A DNA stretch of 64,000 nt from Olivibacter sp. SDN3 (GTDB lineage: Bacteria; Bacteroidota; Bacteroidia; Sphingobacteriales; Sphingobacteriaceae), in assembly GCF_014334135.1 (NCBI RefSeq), contig NZ_CP060497.1:2046001-2110000 (forward strand), written 5' to 3'. Shown here piece after piece: positions 44,803-54,040 of this stretch. The notes beneath the pieces are model-generated. The model was not told the origin of the DNA and searched no databases. It was given only the letters and a program-made list of their open reading frames with translations. The translations under genes were made by a program, and so were the position numbers. The stretch's first letter is position 1; every line of letters starts with the position of its first letter.

Positions 44803-46710
44803 ATGAGAAAAATTTTGTTGGATAATAGGGTACTTCCTCGTTGGATAATCTTTCTTATTGATTTAGTACTTGCCAGTTGGTCTTTTGTATTAGCATACTT
44901 TATTTCGGAAAATTTCGAGTTTCCACATATATTGCGTGGACACTTTTTTGTTTACACCAATTTATATGTGGTACTCTGTATACCTGTTTTCTTTCTATTT
45001 AAAGTACACACAGGTTTAATCCGTTATTCCAATATGCGCGATATGTTGCGTATATTCTCTGCGATCTTAACAGCTACTTTACTCTACTCTGTGGTGATCA
45101 AAGGTATTGTGGAACCCTATTTTAATTTTTATAGCCTCAAAGTACGCGAGGTCCTGCTGGTAAATTTCTTTGTAGGCTCATCGTTGCTTATCTTTTTACG
45201 TATCGCAGCAAAGAGCACTTACCAGTATTTTCACGATAAACTTTCCAAGAAAGATAAAACGCATGTATTAATCTACGGTTCGGATGATCGTGCCGTACTG
45301 GTGAAGCAGGCTTTGGAGCGGAGCGCCACTTCAAAATTTGTTATTGTAGGTTTTATTGATACCGATCGGTCTAAGCTCAACAGTTTGGTAGAGCAGAAGA
45401 AAGTCTATCACTTTAAAGATCTACCACGCCTAAAGGCCACGCGTAATATCGATAAGCTACTGTTAATGAACGATCGCCTGGGCGAGCGCGATAAACAAGT
45501 GGTGATCGATCGCTGTTTACGCCTAGATATTCAAGTAGTAACAGCGCCCACGCCAGATAAGTGGCTCTCAGGTACCATCGGCGAGTCGCAGATCAAAAAT
45601 TTACGTATTGAAGATCTGTTGCAGCGCAAGCCTATCGAGATTGATAATGCCCGCGTTAAGGCAGATTTGTTCAATAAAAGGGTATTGGTAACGGGCGCTG
45701 CCGGATCTATCGGTTCCGAAATTGTAAGGCAAGTGCTGAGCTACCGCCCGAAGGTATTGATTTTATGCGATAATGCAGAGTCGCCATTGCACGAGATGCA
45801 GTTAGAGGTAGAAGAGACGTATCCTGAAATACATTGTGAAATTGTTATTTCTGATGTGCGTAACCCCATCCGTATGGAAAGGCTGTTCCGTCAACTCCGT
45901 CCGCAGGTGGTGTACCATGCTGCCGCGTATAAGCATGTGCCTTTGATGGAGAATAACCCCTGTGAAGCCATCAGCACCAACGTTAAAGGTACACGTATTG
46001 TGGCCGATCTGGCCGTGAAATATGGTGCCGAACGTTTCGTGATGATCTCCACAGATAAGGCCGTGAACCCTACCAATGTGATGGGTACAACTAAACGCAT
46101 CGCCGAAATCTATACGCAAAGCCTTAACAACGCGCCTTTTAATAAGAAAACCCGTTTCATTACTACCCGTTTCGGTAATGTGCTGGGCTCCAATGGTTCC
46201 GTCATCCCTCGATTCAGGTCACAGATTGAAAAGGGAGGGCCTATTACCGTAACCCATCCAGAGATTACCCGTTACTTCATGACCATTCCAGAAGCTGTGC
46301 AGTTGGTGTTGGAGGCCGGTACCATGGGTAATGGCGGTGAGATCTTCGTATTTGATATGGGTAAACCTGTAAAGATTGTGAACCTTGCCCGTAAGATGAT
46401 TAAATTGGCGGGTATACAACCGGGCATGATCGATATCGTGTATACCGGATTGCGCCCGGGAGAAAAACTATACGAGGAGCTCTTGAACTCCGAAGAGCTT
46501 ACGTTACCTACTCACCACGAGAAAATAAGTATTGCACAGGTCATCAACCATGATTATGTTGATGCCACGGTGGCTATCGATAAGCTGCTGGCGTTCGGAA
46601 GCGAAGGCGATAATGTGGCGGTAGTGAAACAGATGAAAACCATCGTTCCAGAGTTTGTGAGTAAAAATTCTCCATACGAAGCCTTAGACGCAGAAAGCGA
46701 AATGATTTAA
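44803..46710 (+). CDS. Membrane UDP-GlcNAc 4,6-dehydratase, CapD/WbpM/FlaA1 family
   Basis: About 635 residues from ATG 44803 (MRKILLDNRVLPRWIIFLID). Four N-terminal membrane helices (about 14-150) are followed by a nucleotide-binding middle domain and a C-terminal short-chain dehydrogenase domain: TGAAGSIGSEIVRQVL, the SMK-type site (MISTDKAVNPTNVMGTTKR) and RPGEKLYEELL. It makes UDP-4-keto-6-deoxy-GlcNAc or an epimer, a precursor of QuiNAc, FucNAc and related sugars. G+C is visibly higher than in the glycosyltransferase block (30 of 60 in the row from 46021). Confidence 0.94.
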   Translation: MRKILLDNRVLPRWIIFLIDLVLASWSFVLAYFISENFEFPHILRGHFFVYTNLYVVLCIPVFFLFKVHTGLIRYSNMRDMLRIFSAILTATLLYSVVIKGIVEPYFNFYSLKVREVLLVNFFVGSSLLIFLRIAAKSTYQYFHDKLSKKDKTHVLIYGSDDRAVLVKQALERSATSKFVIVGFIDTDRSKLNSLVEQKKVYHFKDLPRLKATRNIDKLLLMNDRLGERDKQVVIDRCLRLDIQVVTAPTPDKWLSGTIGESQIKNLRIEDLLQRKPIEIDNARVKADLFNKRVLVTGAAGSIGSEIVRQVLSYRPKVLILCDNAESPLHEMQLEVEETYPEIHCEIVISDVRNPIRMERLFRQLRPQVVYHAAAYKHVPLMENNPCEAISTNVKGTRIVADLAVKYGAERFVMISTDKAVNPTNVMGTTKRIAEIYTQSLNNAPFNKKTRFITTRFGNVLGSNGSVIPRFRSQIEKGGPITVTHPEITRYFMTIPEAVQLVLEAGTMGNGGEIFVFDMGKPVKIVNLARKMIKLAGIQPGMIDIVYTGLRPGEKLYEELLNSEELTLPTHHEKISIAQVINHDYVDATVAIDKLLAFGSEGDNVAVVKQMKTIVPEFVSKNSPYEALDAESEMI

Positions 46711-46890
46711 AAACTGTTGTTTTTAATATTCAATATTTATTGTATACTTGCTTAGCAGTCAACCAGTCATATTTTTATAAGTTTACGGTATAGTAAACAT
46801 TTTTATTTGTTGAAAGCATTTTGCGGGAATCTCAGTACACGTTGGTTTCCGTTGAAGGGAATTTTCGTAACCATATCATAATCTAAGACT

Positions 46891-47628
46891 ATGCTATCCA
46901 TCTTTAAATCAACCCCCGTAGTTTTTCCAATTGCTGAGTTGCTTCAAACAGATATGCATTCCCATATCCTACCCGGTATAGACGATGGTGCACAAGATGA
47001 AGATGCATCCCTGCAATTAATTCGAGGCTTGATAGCATTAGGGTTTCAACGTTTTATCGCTACACCACATATTATGAGCGATCATTATCCCAACACCCCG
47101 CAAACCATTGAAGCTTCGGCTTCCCGCTTAAAAGAAGCTTTGGCAAATGCCAATATGGATATAGAAATAGCTTATGCCGCGGAATATATGCTCGATGAAG
47201 CATTTGAAGAAAAAATACATCAGGAACCGCTTTTGAAGATAGGGGAGGACTACGTGCTGGTTGAGACGATGTTTATGGCAGAGCCTTCCAATTTCAGTTC
47301 CATTTTGTTTGACCTACAGACCTTAAACTATCAGCCAGTTGTGGCGCACCCCGAGCGTTATCATTACGTGTTTCATAATATCCACCGGGCAGAACGTATG
47401 AAAGATAGGGGCGCACTTTTGCAGATCAACGCCCTATCGTTGCTCGGCTATTATGGCAAACATGAAAAACATACTGCCATACAGCTTTTGGAAGCGGGTT
47501 TGGTAGATTTTATCGGTACAGACATCCATCATGAGAAACACCTCAAATTTTTCAATCACTTTTCTTTAGATCGTAAAGTAATCAAGCTTCTTGAAAATAC
47601 GCCATTTAAAAATCAGAATGTTCGTTAA
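46891..47628 (+). CDS. CpsB/YwqE-family PHP tyrosine-protein phosphatase (copy 1)
   Basis: A 245-residue metal-dependent phosphatase. Ligand motifs are intact: DMHSHILPGIDDG (H23, H25), ATPHIMSDHYPNTP, AAEYMLDEAF, VLVETMFMAE, VAHPERYHY and GTDIHHEKH. It dephosphorylates the tail of the Wzc-type tyrosine kinase and so regulates polymer length and export. It is a close paralogue of the proteins at 57422 and 52544. It is preceded by a 180-base gap. Confidence 0.93.
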   Translation: MLSIFKSTPVVFPIAELLQTDMHSHILPGIDDGAQDEDASLQLIRGLIALGFQRFIATPHIMSDHYPNTPQTIEASASRLKEALANANMDIEIAYAAEYMLDEAFEEKIHQEPLLKIGEDYVLVETMFMAEPSNFSSILFDLQTLNYQPVVAHPERYHYVFHNIHRAERMKDRGALLQINALSLLGYYGKHEKHTAIQLLEAGLVDFIGTDIHHEKHLKFFNHFSLDRKVIKLLENTPFKNQNVR

Positions 47629-47812
47629 GGAGCAAAGGCCGCATAGGCTTAGGAGGTTTGCTTAGCGAAGTTTAAGTTGATAACACGGTTTTTTAATAAA
47701 AATTGCCAAAATTGTAAAGAATTGGACCAAACTTTGTGGATAGAGCTTTTAAGTACTCAATTTAATACATAGTTTTACACGAAAGTTCACGTATACATAT
47801 CCAAATTAATAT

Positions 47813-49528
47813 ATGGTCCAGAAATTTACTGTCTTAGTCCTAGTAATTTTCGGCAACATCGTCCATCTTTCTGGACAAACCTTGCCCGTTGGTACAACCG
47901 GTCTAGAAGATTACTATCGAAGGGAGCAGTTATTGGGTCGTTTAGACTCTACCCTTTCTTTCAATGTAAGACCACTAAGTCAAGAAGTTCTTCAGCAGCA
48001 CAATATTTTTGATCCTACCGCTCAGCAGGCTACTAGTAACAGCATCCTCTGGGAGGAGGAAGGTAGAGGGCGTGTGCAGCTATTACCTGTAACGTGGCAA
48101 AATCAGGTTACCAGTAGTTATCCTTACGGGTGGAATGACGGTCCAATGGTGCCCACGACCGGTTATCAGACGATGTTCAGTGCCGGTATTTATGCCTCCT
48201 ACAAGTTTCTGAGTGTGCAGCTGCGGCCGGAGGTGGTTTATGCCCAGAACAGTGATTATTTAGGTTTCCGATCGGATGATGGAGGTACGCGAATACGGTA
48301 TGCTCAAATTCTCAATCGTATTGATATGCCTCCTTATTTTGGCGAAGGCTCCTATAGCAAAGCATTTTTAGGACAGAGTAGTGTACGCTTAAACTTTCAT
48401 CCCATCAGTATCGGTGTGTCTACGGAGAATATTTGGTGGGGCCCGGGACGTCGCAACGCCCTGCTCATGAGTAATACTGCTCCCGGTTTTCCGCATATCA
48501 CCCTAAATACCACAAAACCGATCCGAACACCCATTGGTTCTATTGAAGGGCAGTTTGTTACGGGATACACTCGGTCGTCTGGCATTGATCCTACCTTGCG
48601 CTTGGAAGAGGATTATACCAACCTCTATCGACCTAAAGACGGTATTGATCGCCGTTATTTTCAAGGCGTGGTACTCAGTTATCAACCCAAATGGTTACCC
48701 GGTTTGAGTCTCGGTCTGAACCGAAGCGTTATCATTAATAGAAACAATATGGCAGATGGTTTTCGAGGCTATTTTCCTTTGTTTAATGGTCTTAGCAAAT
48801 CCTCTTCACTGGATCCAGAAACTGGAGAGGTGGCAGCTAATCAACGGCGAGATGATGAATATTTCTCAATTTTCGGTCGCTGGGTCATCCCTGACGCTCA
48901 GCTTGAAGTGTACGGGGAGTATGGACGTAATGATGCTTCCTGGGATTTTCGAGATCTATTGGTACAATTGGAACATTCACGGGCTTACATGATTGGTTTT
49001 CGTAAATTGGTGGATTTGCACAAGCCAGAAGGAGATCTGCTACAAGTGGGGATGGAGTTTACGCAGCTGGAGGCACCCAAAACGGCGACGTTACGTGAAA
49101 GTCTTACTTGGTACACGCATTCCCTTGTACGCAACGGTTACACACACCAGGGACAGATTTTAGGTGCCGGCGTAGGCCCTGGCAATAATGTGCAGTCCTT
49201 GGATGTCAGTTGGATACGGGGGATTAAGCAACTAGGGGTGGAGTTTGAGCGATTGGTGCATAACAATGATTTTTTTTACCAATCTTATGGTGCCGCCTAT
49301 GTTGAAACGTTCCGGGATCCGCGGCGAAATTGGGTAGATCTCAGTATAGCACTGCATGGCGTGTGGGATTATAAGAACTTTATCTTCAGTAGCAAGCTTC
49401 ATTTTATGAAAGCCTTTAACTACCAATATGCCATAGAAGAGAATAATGATCCGATGTTGTACTGGAACTATAGAGCGCAAGATAAGGGTAACGTACAGTT
49501 TCAGCTTGGGGCTAGTTATCGATTTTAA
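47813..49528 (+). CDS. Capsule-assembly Wzi-family outer-membrane protein (copy 3)
   Basis: A 571-residue Wzi paralogue. Signal peptide to about residue 21 (HLSGQ), mature start TLPVGTTGLEDYYRREQLLG, core blocks STENIWWGPGRRNALLMSN and APGFPHITLNTTKPI, C-terminal barrel end QFQLGASYRF. It shares more wording with copy 4 (WWGPGRRN) than with copies 1 and 2 (WWGPGLRN, WWGPGMKN). It is followed by copy 4 after 87 bases. Confidence 0.9.
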   Translation: MVQKFTVLVLVIFGNIVHLSGQTLPVGTTGLEDYYRREQLLGRLDSTLSFNVRPLSQEVLQQHNIFDPTAQQATSNSILWEEEGRGRVQLLPVTWQNQVTSSYPYGWNDGPMVPTTGYQTMFSAGIYASYKFLSVQLRPEVVYAQNSDYLGFRSDDGGTRIRYAQILNRIDMPPYFGEGSYSKAFLGQSSVRLNFHPISIGVSTENIWWGPGRRNALLMSNTAPGFPHITLNTTKPIRTPIGSIEGQFVTGYTRSSGIDPTLRLEEDYTNLYRPKDGIDRRYFQGVVLSYQPKWLPGLSLGLNRSVIINRNNMADGFRGYFPLFNGLSKSSSLDPETGEVAANQRRDDEYFSIFGRWVIPDAQLEVYGEYGRNDASWDFRDLLVQLEHSRAYMIGFRKLVDLHKPEGDLLQVGMEFTQLEAPKTATLRESLTWYTHSLVRNGYTHQGQILGAGVGPGNNVQSLDVSWIRGIKQLGVEFERLVHNNDFFYQSYGAAYVETFRDPRRNWVDLSIALHGVWDYKNFIFSSKLHFMKAFNYQYAIEENNDPMLYWNYRAQDKGNVQFQLGASYRF

Positions 49529-49615
49529 CAGGAAAGAAGAAGCGATCGTATTTAAAACTGAATAAGCTCCTTTTGGCCGATGGATTAATTTATTTACAGA
49601 AGAAACATACATTAT

Positions 49616-51331
49616 ATGAATGCAATTCGTTACAACATATGTTTATTGGTAGCTGCGTTATCCTTTTCCGTGGTATACCAGCTCCGTGCGCAGGTATTAC
49701 CTGTGGGTTTGCCTGCCTATGAAGAATGGTACCGTCGCGAACAATTATTGGGCAGGGTAGATTCTACCGTTTCTTTTGCTATCCGGCCATTAAGCAGTAA
49801 TGTGTTGATGAGGCAGCGCATCTATCAGACGGATGATTCGCTTGCCTATAGCGATCGGAGCACGCAGCCTATTTTTAACGGTCAAGGTGTATTGCAGTTA
49901 ATGCCTGTAGTATTGGAGGGACAATATACCAGTGCCTATCCCTATGGTTGGAACGATGGTCCGATGGTACCTACGCGAGGCTTTCAAACGCTATTCAGTG
50001 CAGGTCTATACGCCTCCTATAAGTTTATCAGCGTGCAGTTTCGGCCAGAGTTTGTGGCGGCACAGAACCGTGCTTACATGGGCTTTGATGGAAAAACAGA
50101 CCTTTCCTGGGAAGCGTGGTATAATCAGGGCAATAACATTGATATGCCTGAGCAATTTGGTGATGGTGCTTATACAAGAGCTTTTTTAGGTCAAAGTGCC
50201 GTGCGTTTGAATTTTGATCCCGTATCTGTAGGGCTCTCTACCGAAAATATCTGGTGGGGCCCTGGCCGGCGTAATTCCCTGCTCATGAGTAACACCGCAC
50301 CTGGTTTTCTACATGCAACGGTGAATACCACCCGTCCGGTACGTACCGGTATTGGTTCATTTGAGGGACAACTCATTGCCGGTCAATTGAAGGGATCCGG
50401 ATTTACTCCTACCCCTTTGGGCAATCCAAACCACTACGATGAATACTATAACCCTAAACGTGACGATTGGCGTTACCTTTCGGGTATCGTCTTGTCATAT
50501 CAGCCCAAATGGTTGCCCGGATTATCTTTAGGACTTACACGGAGTTTTGTGCGTTATCATAATGATGGCGGTAATTCCCTGAATAACCTCCTGCCTTTGC
50601 TAGGGTCGGGCTCGGCTTGGAAAAACCAGGGTGACCCCGATCGGCCGGTTAATGGGGAAGCTGAAAAAATGCGCGATCAGTATGGTTCTTTTTTTGGACG
50701 ATGGGTATTTCCGAAGGGAAAAGCTGAGATCTATGCGGAGTACGGACGTACCGATCCACCTTGGAACAGTCGCGACCGGGTGGTGCAGTTGGAACATTCT
50801 AGGGCCTATGTGATCGGTTTTACTAAGTTAGTACCTTTAAAAAGCGCAGAGCATGAAGATTTGTTGCAGTTTAACTTAGAATTTACACAGCTGGAGCGTT
50901 CACGTACCAGCCAAGTACGACGTAGCCCGTCATGGTATGTTGATGAAAACGTACGTCATGGTTATACTCATCGGGGGCAGATTTTAGGCGCCGGTATTGG
51001 GCCGGGCAGCAATTTGCAATCAGGCAGTATCAGTTGGGTAAGGGGTGTCAAACAGCTAGGACTGCAGCTGGAGCGTTTGGTACACAACAATGATTTTTAT
51101 TACGATGCCAGCAGAGATATTCGTCGCAACTGGGTAGATATCGGTGGAGCATTGTATGGCGTGTGGGATTATCGGCAGTTGATATTTACGGGCAGTTTAC
51201 AGTACATGCGCGCGCTTAATTACCAGTGGGAGTTAGAAGGCGGGCATGGGAGCGGTGCCGATTTTTGGGATATCGACCCACAGGATAAGAACAATGTGCA
51301 ATTCCGTGTAGCGGTAATGTACCGGTTTTAG
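49616..51331 (+). CDS. Capsule-assembly Wzi-family outer-membrane protein (copy 4)
   Basis: A 571-residue Wzi paralogue, tandem to copy 3. Signal peptide ends near VVYQLRAQ, mature start QVLPVGLPAYEEWYRREQLL, core STENIWWGPGRRNSLLMSN and APGFLHATVNTTRPV. The usual FPH of the block is FLH here. It ends with AVMYRF. Likely a surface lectin or anchor for one of the polymers made by the locus. Confidence 0.9.
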   Translation: MNAIRYNICLLVAALSFSVVYQLRAQVLPVGLPAYEEWYRREQLLGRVDSTVSFAIRPLSSNVLMRQRIYQTDDSLAYSDRSTQPIFNGQGVLQLMPVVLEGQYTSAYPYGWNDGPMVPTRGFQTLFSAGLYASYKFISVQFRPEFVAAQNRAYMGFDGKTDLSWEAWYNQGNNIDMPEQFGDGAYTRAFLGQSAVRLNFDPVSVGLSTENIWWGPGRRNSLLMSNTAPGFLHATVNTTRPVRTGIGSFEGQLIAGQLKGSGFTPTPLGNPNHYDEYYNPKRDDWRYLSGIVLSYQPKWLPGLSLGLTRSFVRYHNDGGNSLNNLLPLLGSGSAWKNQGDPDRPVNGEAEKMRDQYGSFFGRWVFPKGKAEIYAEYGRTDPPWNSRDRVVQLEHSRAYVIGFTKLVPLKSAEHEDLLQFNLEFTQLERSRTSQVRRSPSWYVDENVRHGYTHRGQILGAGIGPGSNLQSGSISWVRGVKQLGLQLERLVHNNDFYYDASRDIRRNWVDIGGALYGVWDYRQLIFTGSLQYMRALNYQWELEGGHGSGADFWDIDPQDKNNVQFRVAVMYRF

Positions 51332-51433
51332 CTGATTTAAATCATGGCATCTAATTTGCACATTAACGTTTACTCTAAATAACCAATTCAACTCAGAAAT
51401 ACAGTCACTTATGGCGTTTTTTGGAGGCGGCTT

Positions 51434-52471
51434 ATGAGAATAAACCTTACAAAAGCAAGTGTATTTGCGAAAAAGAAGCTCCGCAAGCGAGCGATCATTA
51501 TTGGCGATGGGTCAACGGGCAAGAATTTGTTGAACTTTTTGAGGCAGCACAAGCAATACGGTTATGATGTGGTCAAATACATCAATGGAGCCGTCATAGC
51601 CAAGGCTAATGGGCGTGCGGCAAAAAAGATTAACAGCATTGCTATTGGCAATGGGGCCATTGGTTATATCGATGAAGTTTTCGTTGCCCAAAGTGATCGT
51701 AACAGTTACAACTTACACGAGATTATTAGCTTACTGCGAAAATACGCGGTACGTTTAAGGGTGGTGGGCAAGCAGGAGATGACTGGTCAATCTTTCCAAA
51801 GTATGACCATGTTGGGTGAGTTCCCACTGTTGAGTGTGCGTAACGAACCCTTGGAAAATCCCGACAATCTTTTCGTGAAGCGCTGGTTTGATGTGGCTTT
51901 TAGCGTAACTGTGCTGCTGTTGATCTGTTCATGGCTATTTCCGCTCATCGCCATTCTCGTTAAAATTAACTCCAGGGGCCCCGTGTTTTTCAAGCAAGAG
52001 CGTTGGGGCAAGCGTAACCGCCGTTTTACCTGTTTAAAATTTCGTTCAATGTCTTTAGCGTCTTGCATGGAAGATCAGAACGGAAATTTCCGGCAGGTTA
52101 GTAAGGGCGACAAGCGTGTAACCGCTGTGGGACGCTTACTGCGTAGGACCAATTTGGATGAGTTGCCGCAGTTTATCAATGTATTGGCCGGTGATATGAG
52201 TGTGGTAGGGCCAAGGCCACATGCTTCTATCATGAACCTAGAATCGCTTCACACCATTGACGCCTATTTGGTAAGACATCAGGCCAAACCCGGTATTACA
52301 GGTTGGGCACAGGTTAATGGATTTAGGGGAGAGTCTCGTGATGTAGATCAGCTGAGAGCGCGCGTAAAGTATGATGTCTGGTATATTGAACATTGGTCTT
52401 TCCTGCTTGATCTCAAAATCATTGCATTAACCGTTGTAAAGATGTTTACCGGAGATAAGAAAGCTTATTAG
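51434..52471 (+). CDS. Short polyprenyl-phosphate sugar-phosphate transferase lacking the N-terminal membrane domain
   Basis: A 345-residue bacterial sugar transferase. It starts directly in the soluble domain ([20 protein letters not shown]) and keeps one hydrophobic helix (about 155-175) and the catalytic part: [40 protein letters not shown] and [15 protein letters not shown]. The full-length paralogue at 55416 has four more helices in its first ~130 residues. The catalytic core is intact, so it may still start a chain, as minimal PglC-type enzymes do. It follows Wzi copy 4 by 102 bases. Confidence 0.9.
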   Translation: MRINLTKASVFAKKKLRKRAIIIGDGSTGKNLLNFLRQHKQYGYDVVKYINGAVIAKANGRAAKKINSIAIGNGAIGYIDEVFVAQSDRNSYNLHEIISLLRKYAVRLRVVGKQEMTGQSFQSMTMLGEFPLLSVRNEPLENPDNLFVKRWFDVAFSVTVLLLICSWLFPLIAILVKINSRGPVFFKQERWGKRNRRFTCLKFRSMSLASCMEDQNGNFRQVSKGDKRVTAVGRLLRRTNLDELPQFINVLAGDMSVVGPRPHASIMNLESLHTIDAYLVRHQAKPGITGWAQVNGFRGESRDVDQLRARVKYDVWYIEHWSFLLDLKIIALTVVKMFTGDKKAY

Positions 52472-52543
52472 AGGTTTTTTTACCTTCTTTGCCGTAAAGA
52501 ATTAACAAAGAACCTCACCCCCTCGACTAAAATTTTGACTCCA

Positions 52544-53155
52544 TCATACCAGCAGTTCCCGATTCTTAATAGAGGCAGCCTGTAGTTGGTTAATCAGTTT
52601 TTTTGAGGTAAGCAGTTTTTGTACTTCTCTCAAATCCTCGTCATCAATGGCTCCTGTTCCCACAAAACTTACCCACTCTTCCTTCATTAACTTTTCACCC
52701 AGGCGTTTTGCCGCAGCACCATGTTTACCACATAGTGATAGCAGTTCCGTTTCCATTAAGCAGCCTTTGTCCAACAGACGTTTCACGTTGCTATAATTAT
52801 CCTGCAAGAAAGGGTAGCGTTCGGCTCGTGCCAGTACCGGTGTATAACCTTTTCCGCGGAGCAGGGTCACTACCTCTTCCAGGTCTCCGCTCAGCGTATG
52901 CTGATCGCTTTGTATCAACAGGTAATTCGCTTTACCAAATGTTTCTAAGTTTTCATGTTCCAGCAACAGCTCCATATCCAAATAAGTATGATAAAGTTTA
53001 ACCCTATTGGATTGCATGCCCCAAACTTTCAAGCTGGTATTCATGTTGGTTTGCTGTACTTTTTTTTGTGTACGCGAAAGAAGATCAATGTTGATGTCTG
53101 TATGTAATAGTTTTCCGATAGGTATTGCCGGTTTGCTGTGTAGTAACGACAGCAT
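52544..53155 (-). CDS. Degenerate CpsB-type phosphatase paralogue without metal ligands
   Basis: About 203 residues. The start may be ATG 53155 (MLSLLHSKPAIPIGKLLHTD), which aligns with the active paralogue, or 53188 through a duplicated start. Alignment by eye with the protein at 46891: DMHSH becomes DINID, the TPH segment is missing, VLVET becomes LLIQS, AHPERY becomes ARAERY, and GTDIHHEKH becomes GTGAIDDED. Nearly every metal ligand is gone, yet the frame is open throughout. It may be a decoy or regulator, or a decaying gene. Minus strand, just upstream of the two-component genes. Confidence 0.75.
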   Translation of the reverse strand: MLSLLHSKPAIPIGKLLHTDINIDLLSRTQKKVQQTNMNTSLKVWGMQSNRVKLYHTYLDMELLLEHENLETFGKANYLLIQSDQHTLSGDLEEVVTLLRGKGYTPVLARAERYPFLQDNYSNVKRLLDKGCLMETELLSLCGKHGAAAKRLGEKLMKEEWVSFVGTGAIDDEDLREVQKLLTSKKLINQLQAASIKNRELLV

Positions 53156-53188
53156 GTAACCTAATTTGCTGTGTAGTAATGATAGCAT
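53132..53188 (-). repeat. 24-base direct repeat at the start of the degenerate CpsB gene
   Basis: 53132-53155 and 53165-53188 are direct copies with two mismatches, 33 bases apart and in frame. Each codes for MLSLLHSK and each offers a start codon, so the true N-terminus is ambiguous. Confidence 0.8.
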
Positions 53189-53335
53189 ATGACCTATTTT
53201 TTGGTGAAAGGATCAATTTCTAAAAACAAATTTACCAAAAAATTAACGTTGTTGCCTGTTTGTTTGTACGGTTGTATTTAAACCGCCTGTTTTTGTGTAT
53301 AAAATGCATTTGTGAGTAATTTTTATTAAAATAAA

Positions 53336-54037
53336 TCAAATGCTTGATAGTGTATTTTTCAATTCTGTAAAATATGTTCTTCCAATAGGTATCTTCGTGT
53401 TGTCTTTTAGTGCCAGTTCGAGCTGATTGTATGCCATAATGTGCTTTTGATTTACCAGGAAAGACTTATGTACCCGCAAAAACGTATGCGCATGAGGTAG
53501 TTTTGATTCAAATTCCTTTAAATTTTTGCGTAATACAATTCGTCTATTTTCCATTTTTATTTCCACGTAGTTGCCGTTTGCCTTCACATATTGAATATCT
53601 TTCAATGCCACCTGTTGTTTCCCTTTGCCGGTAGGTACAAATAAATTTTTTGCTGGGGGAGCATAGACGATATGGCCTACGGCCATTTCGATGGTGGCAA
53701 ATAAATCCTGTTTGGTAAAAGGCTTGATCAGGTAACCAAAAGGGCGTGTTTCTTTTGCTGCGGTAATGAGGCTATTATCCGCATGCGAGGTAACGAAAAC
53801 AAAGGGAATTTTTAGCTCTTGCAACGATCGGGCAATATCAATACCATTTTTATCACTTTTCAAATGAATGTCCAGTAAAAAGAGGTCAGGTTTTTGCTGT
53901 TTTGCCAATAATAAAGCATCCTGATAAGAAGAGGCCACTTCACAAACCTCGTAACCGAGTTCCTGCAGGGTGTCTTGCATGTCTGCAGCAATAATCATTT
54001 CATCCTCAACAATGGCTAATCGTAATTTCCGTTGCAT
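53336..54037 (-). CDS. LytTR-family response regulator
   Basis: A 233-residue regulator. The receiver domain has the acidic pair ED at 11-12 (AIVEDEMIIA), the phospho-acceptor D56 (DLFLLDIHLK), the switch Thr/Ser region FVTSHAD and K in LIKPFTKQD. The LytTR DNA-binding domain covers about 135-230 (IQYVKANGNYVEIKMENRRI, FLRVHKSFLVNQKHI). It acts with the histidine kinase encoded three bases upstream. Its place inside the EPS locus suggests control of neighbouring genes. Confidence 0.94.
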   Translation of the reverse strand: MQRKLRLAIVEDEMIIAADMQDTLQELGYEVCEVASSYQDALLLAKQQKPDLFLLDIHLKSDKNGIDIARSLQELKIPFVFVTSHADNSLITAAKETRPFGYLIKPFTKQDLFATIEMAVGHIVYAPPAKNLFVPTGKGKQQVALKDIQYVKANGNYVEIKMENRRIVLRKNLKEFESKLPHAHTFLRVHKSFLVNQKHIMAYNQLELALKDNTKIPIGRTYFTELKNTLSSI

Positions 54038-54040
54038 ATG

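Noticed and set aside
49232-49612. 126-codon minus-strand ORF over the end of Wzi copy 3
   Set aside because: Overlaps a well-supported Wzi gene and has no recognisable domain or signal.
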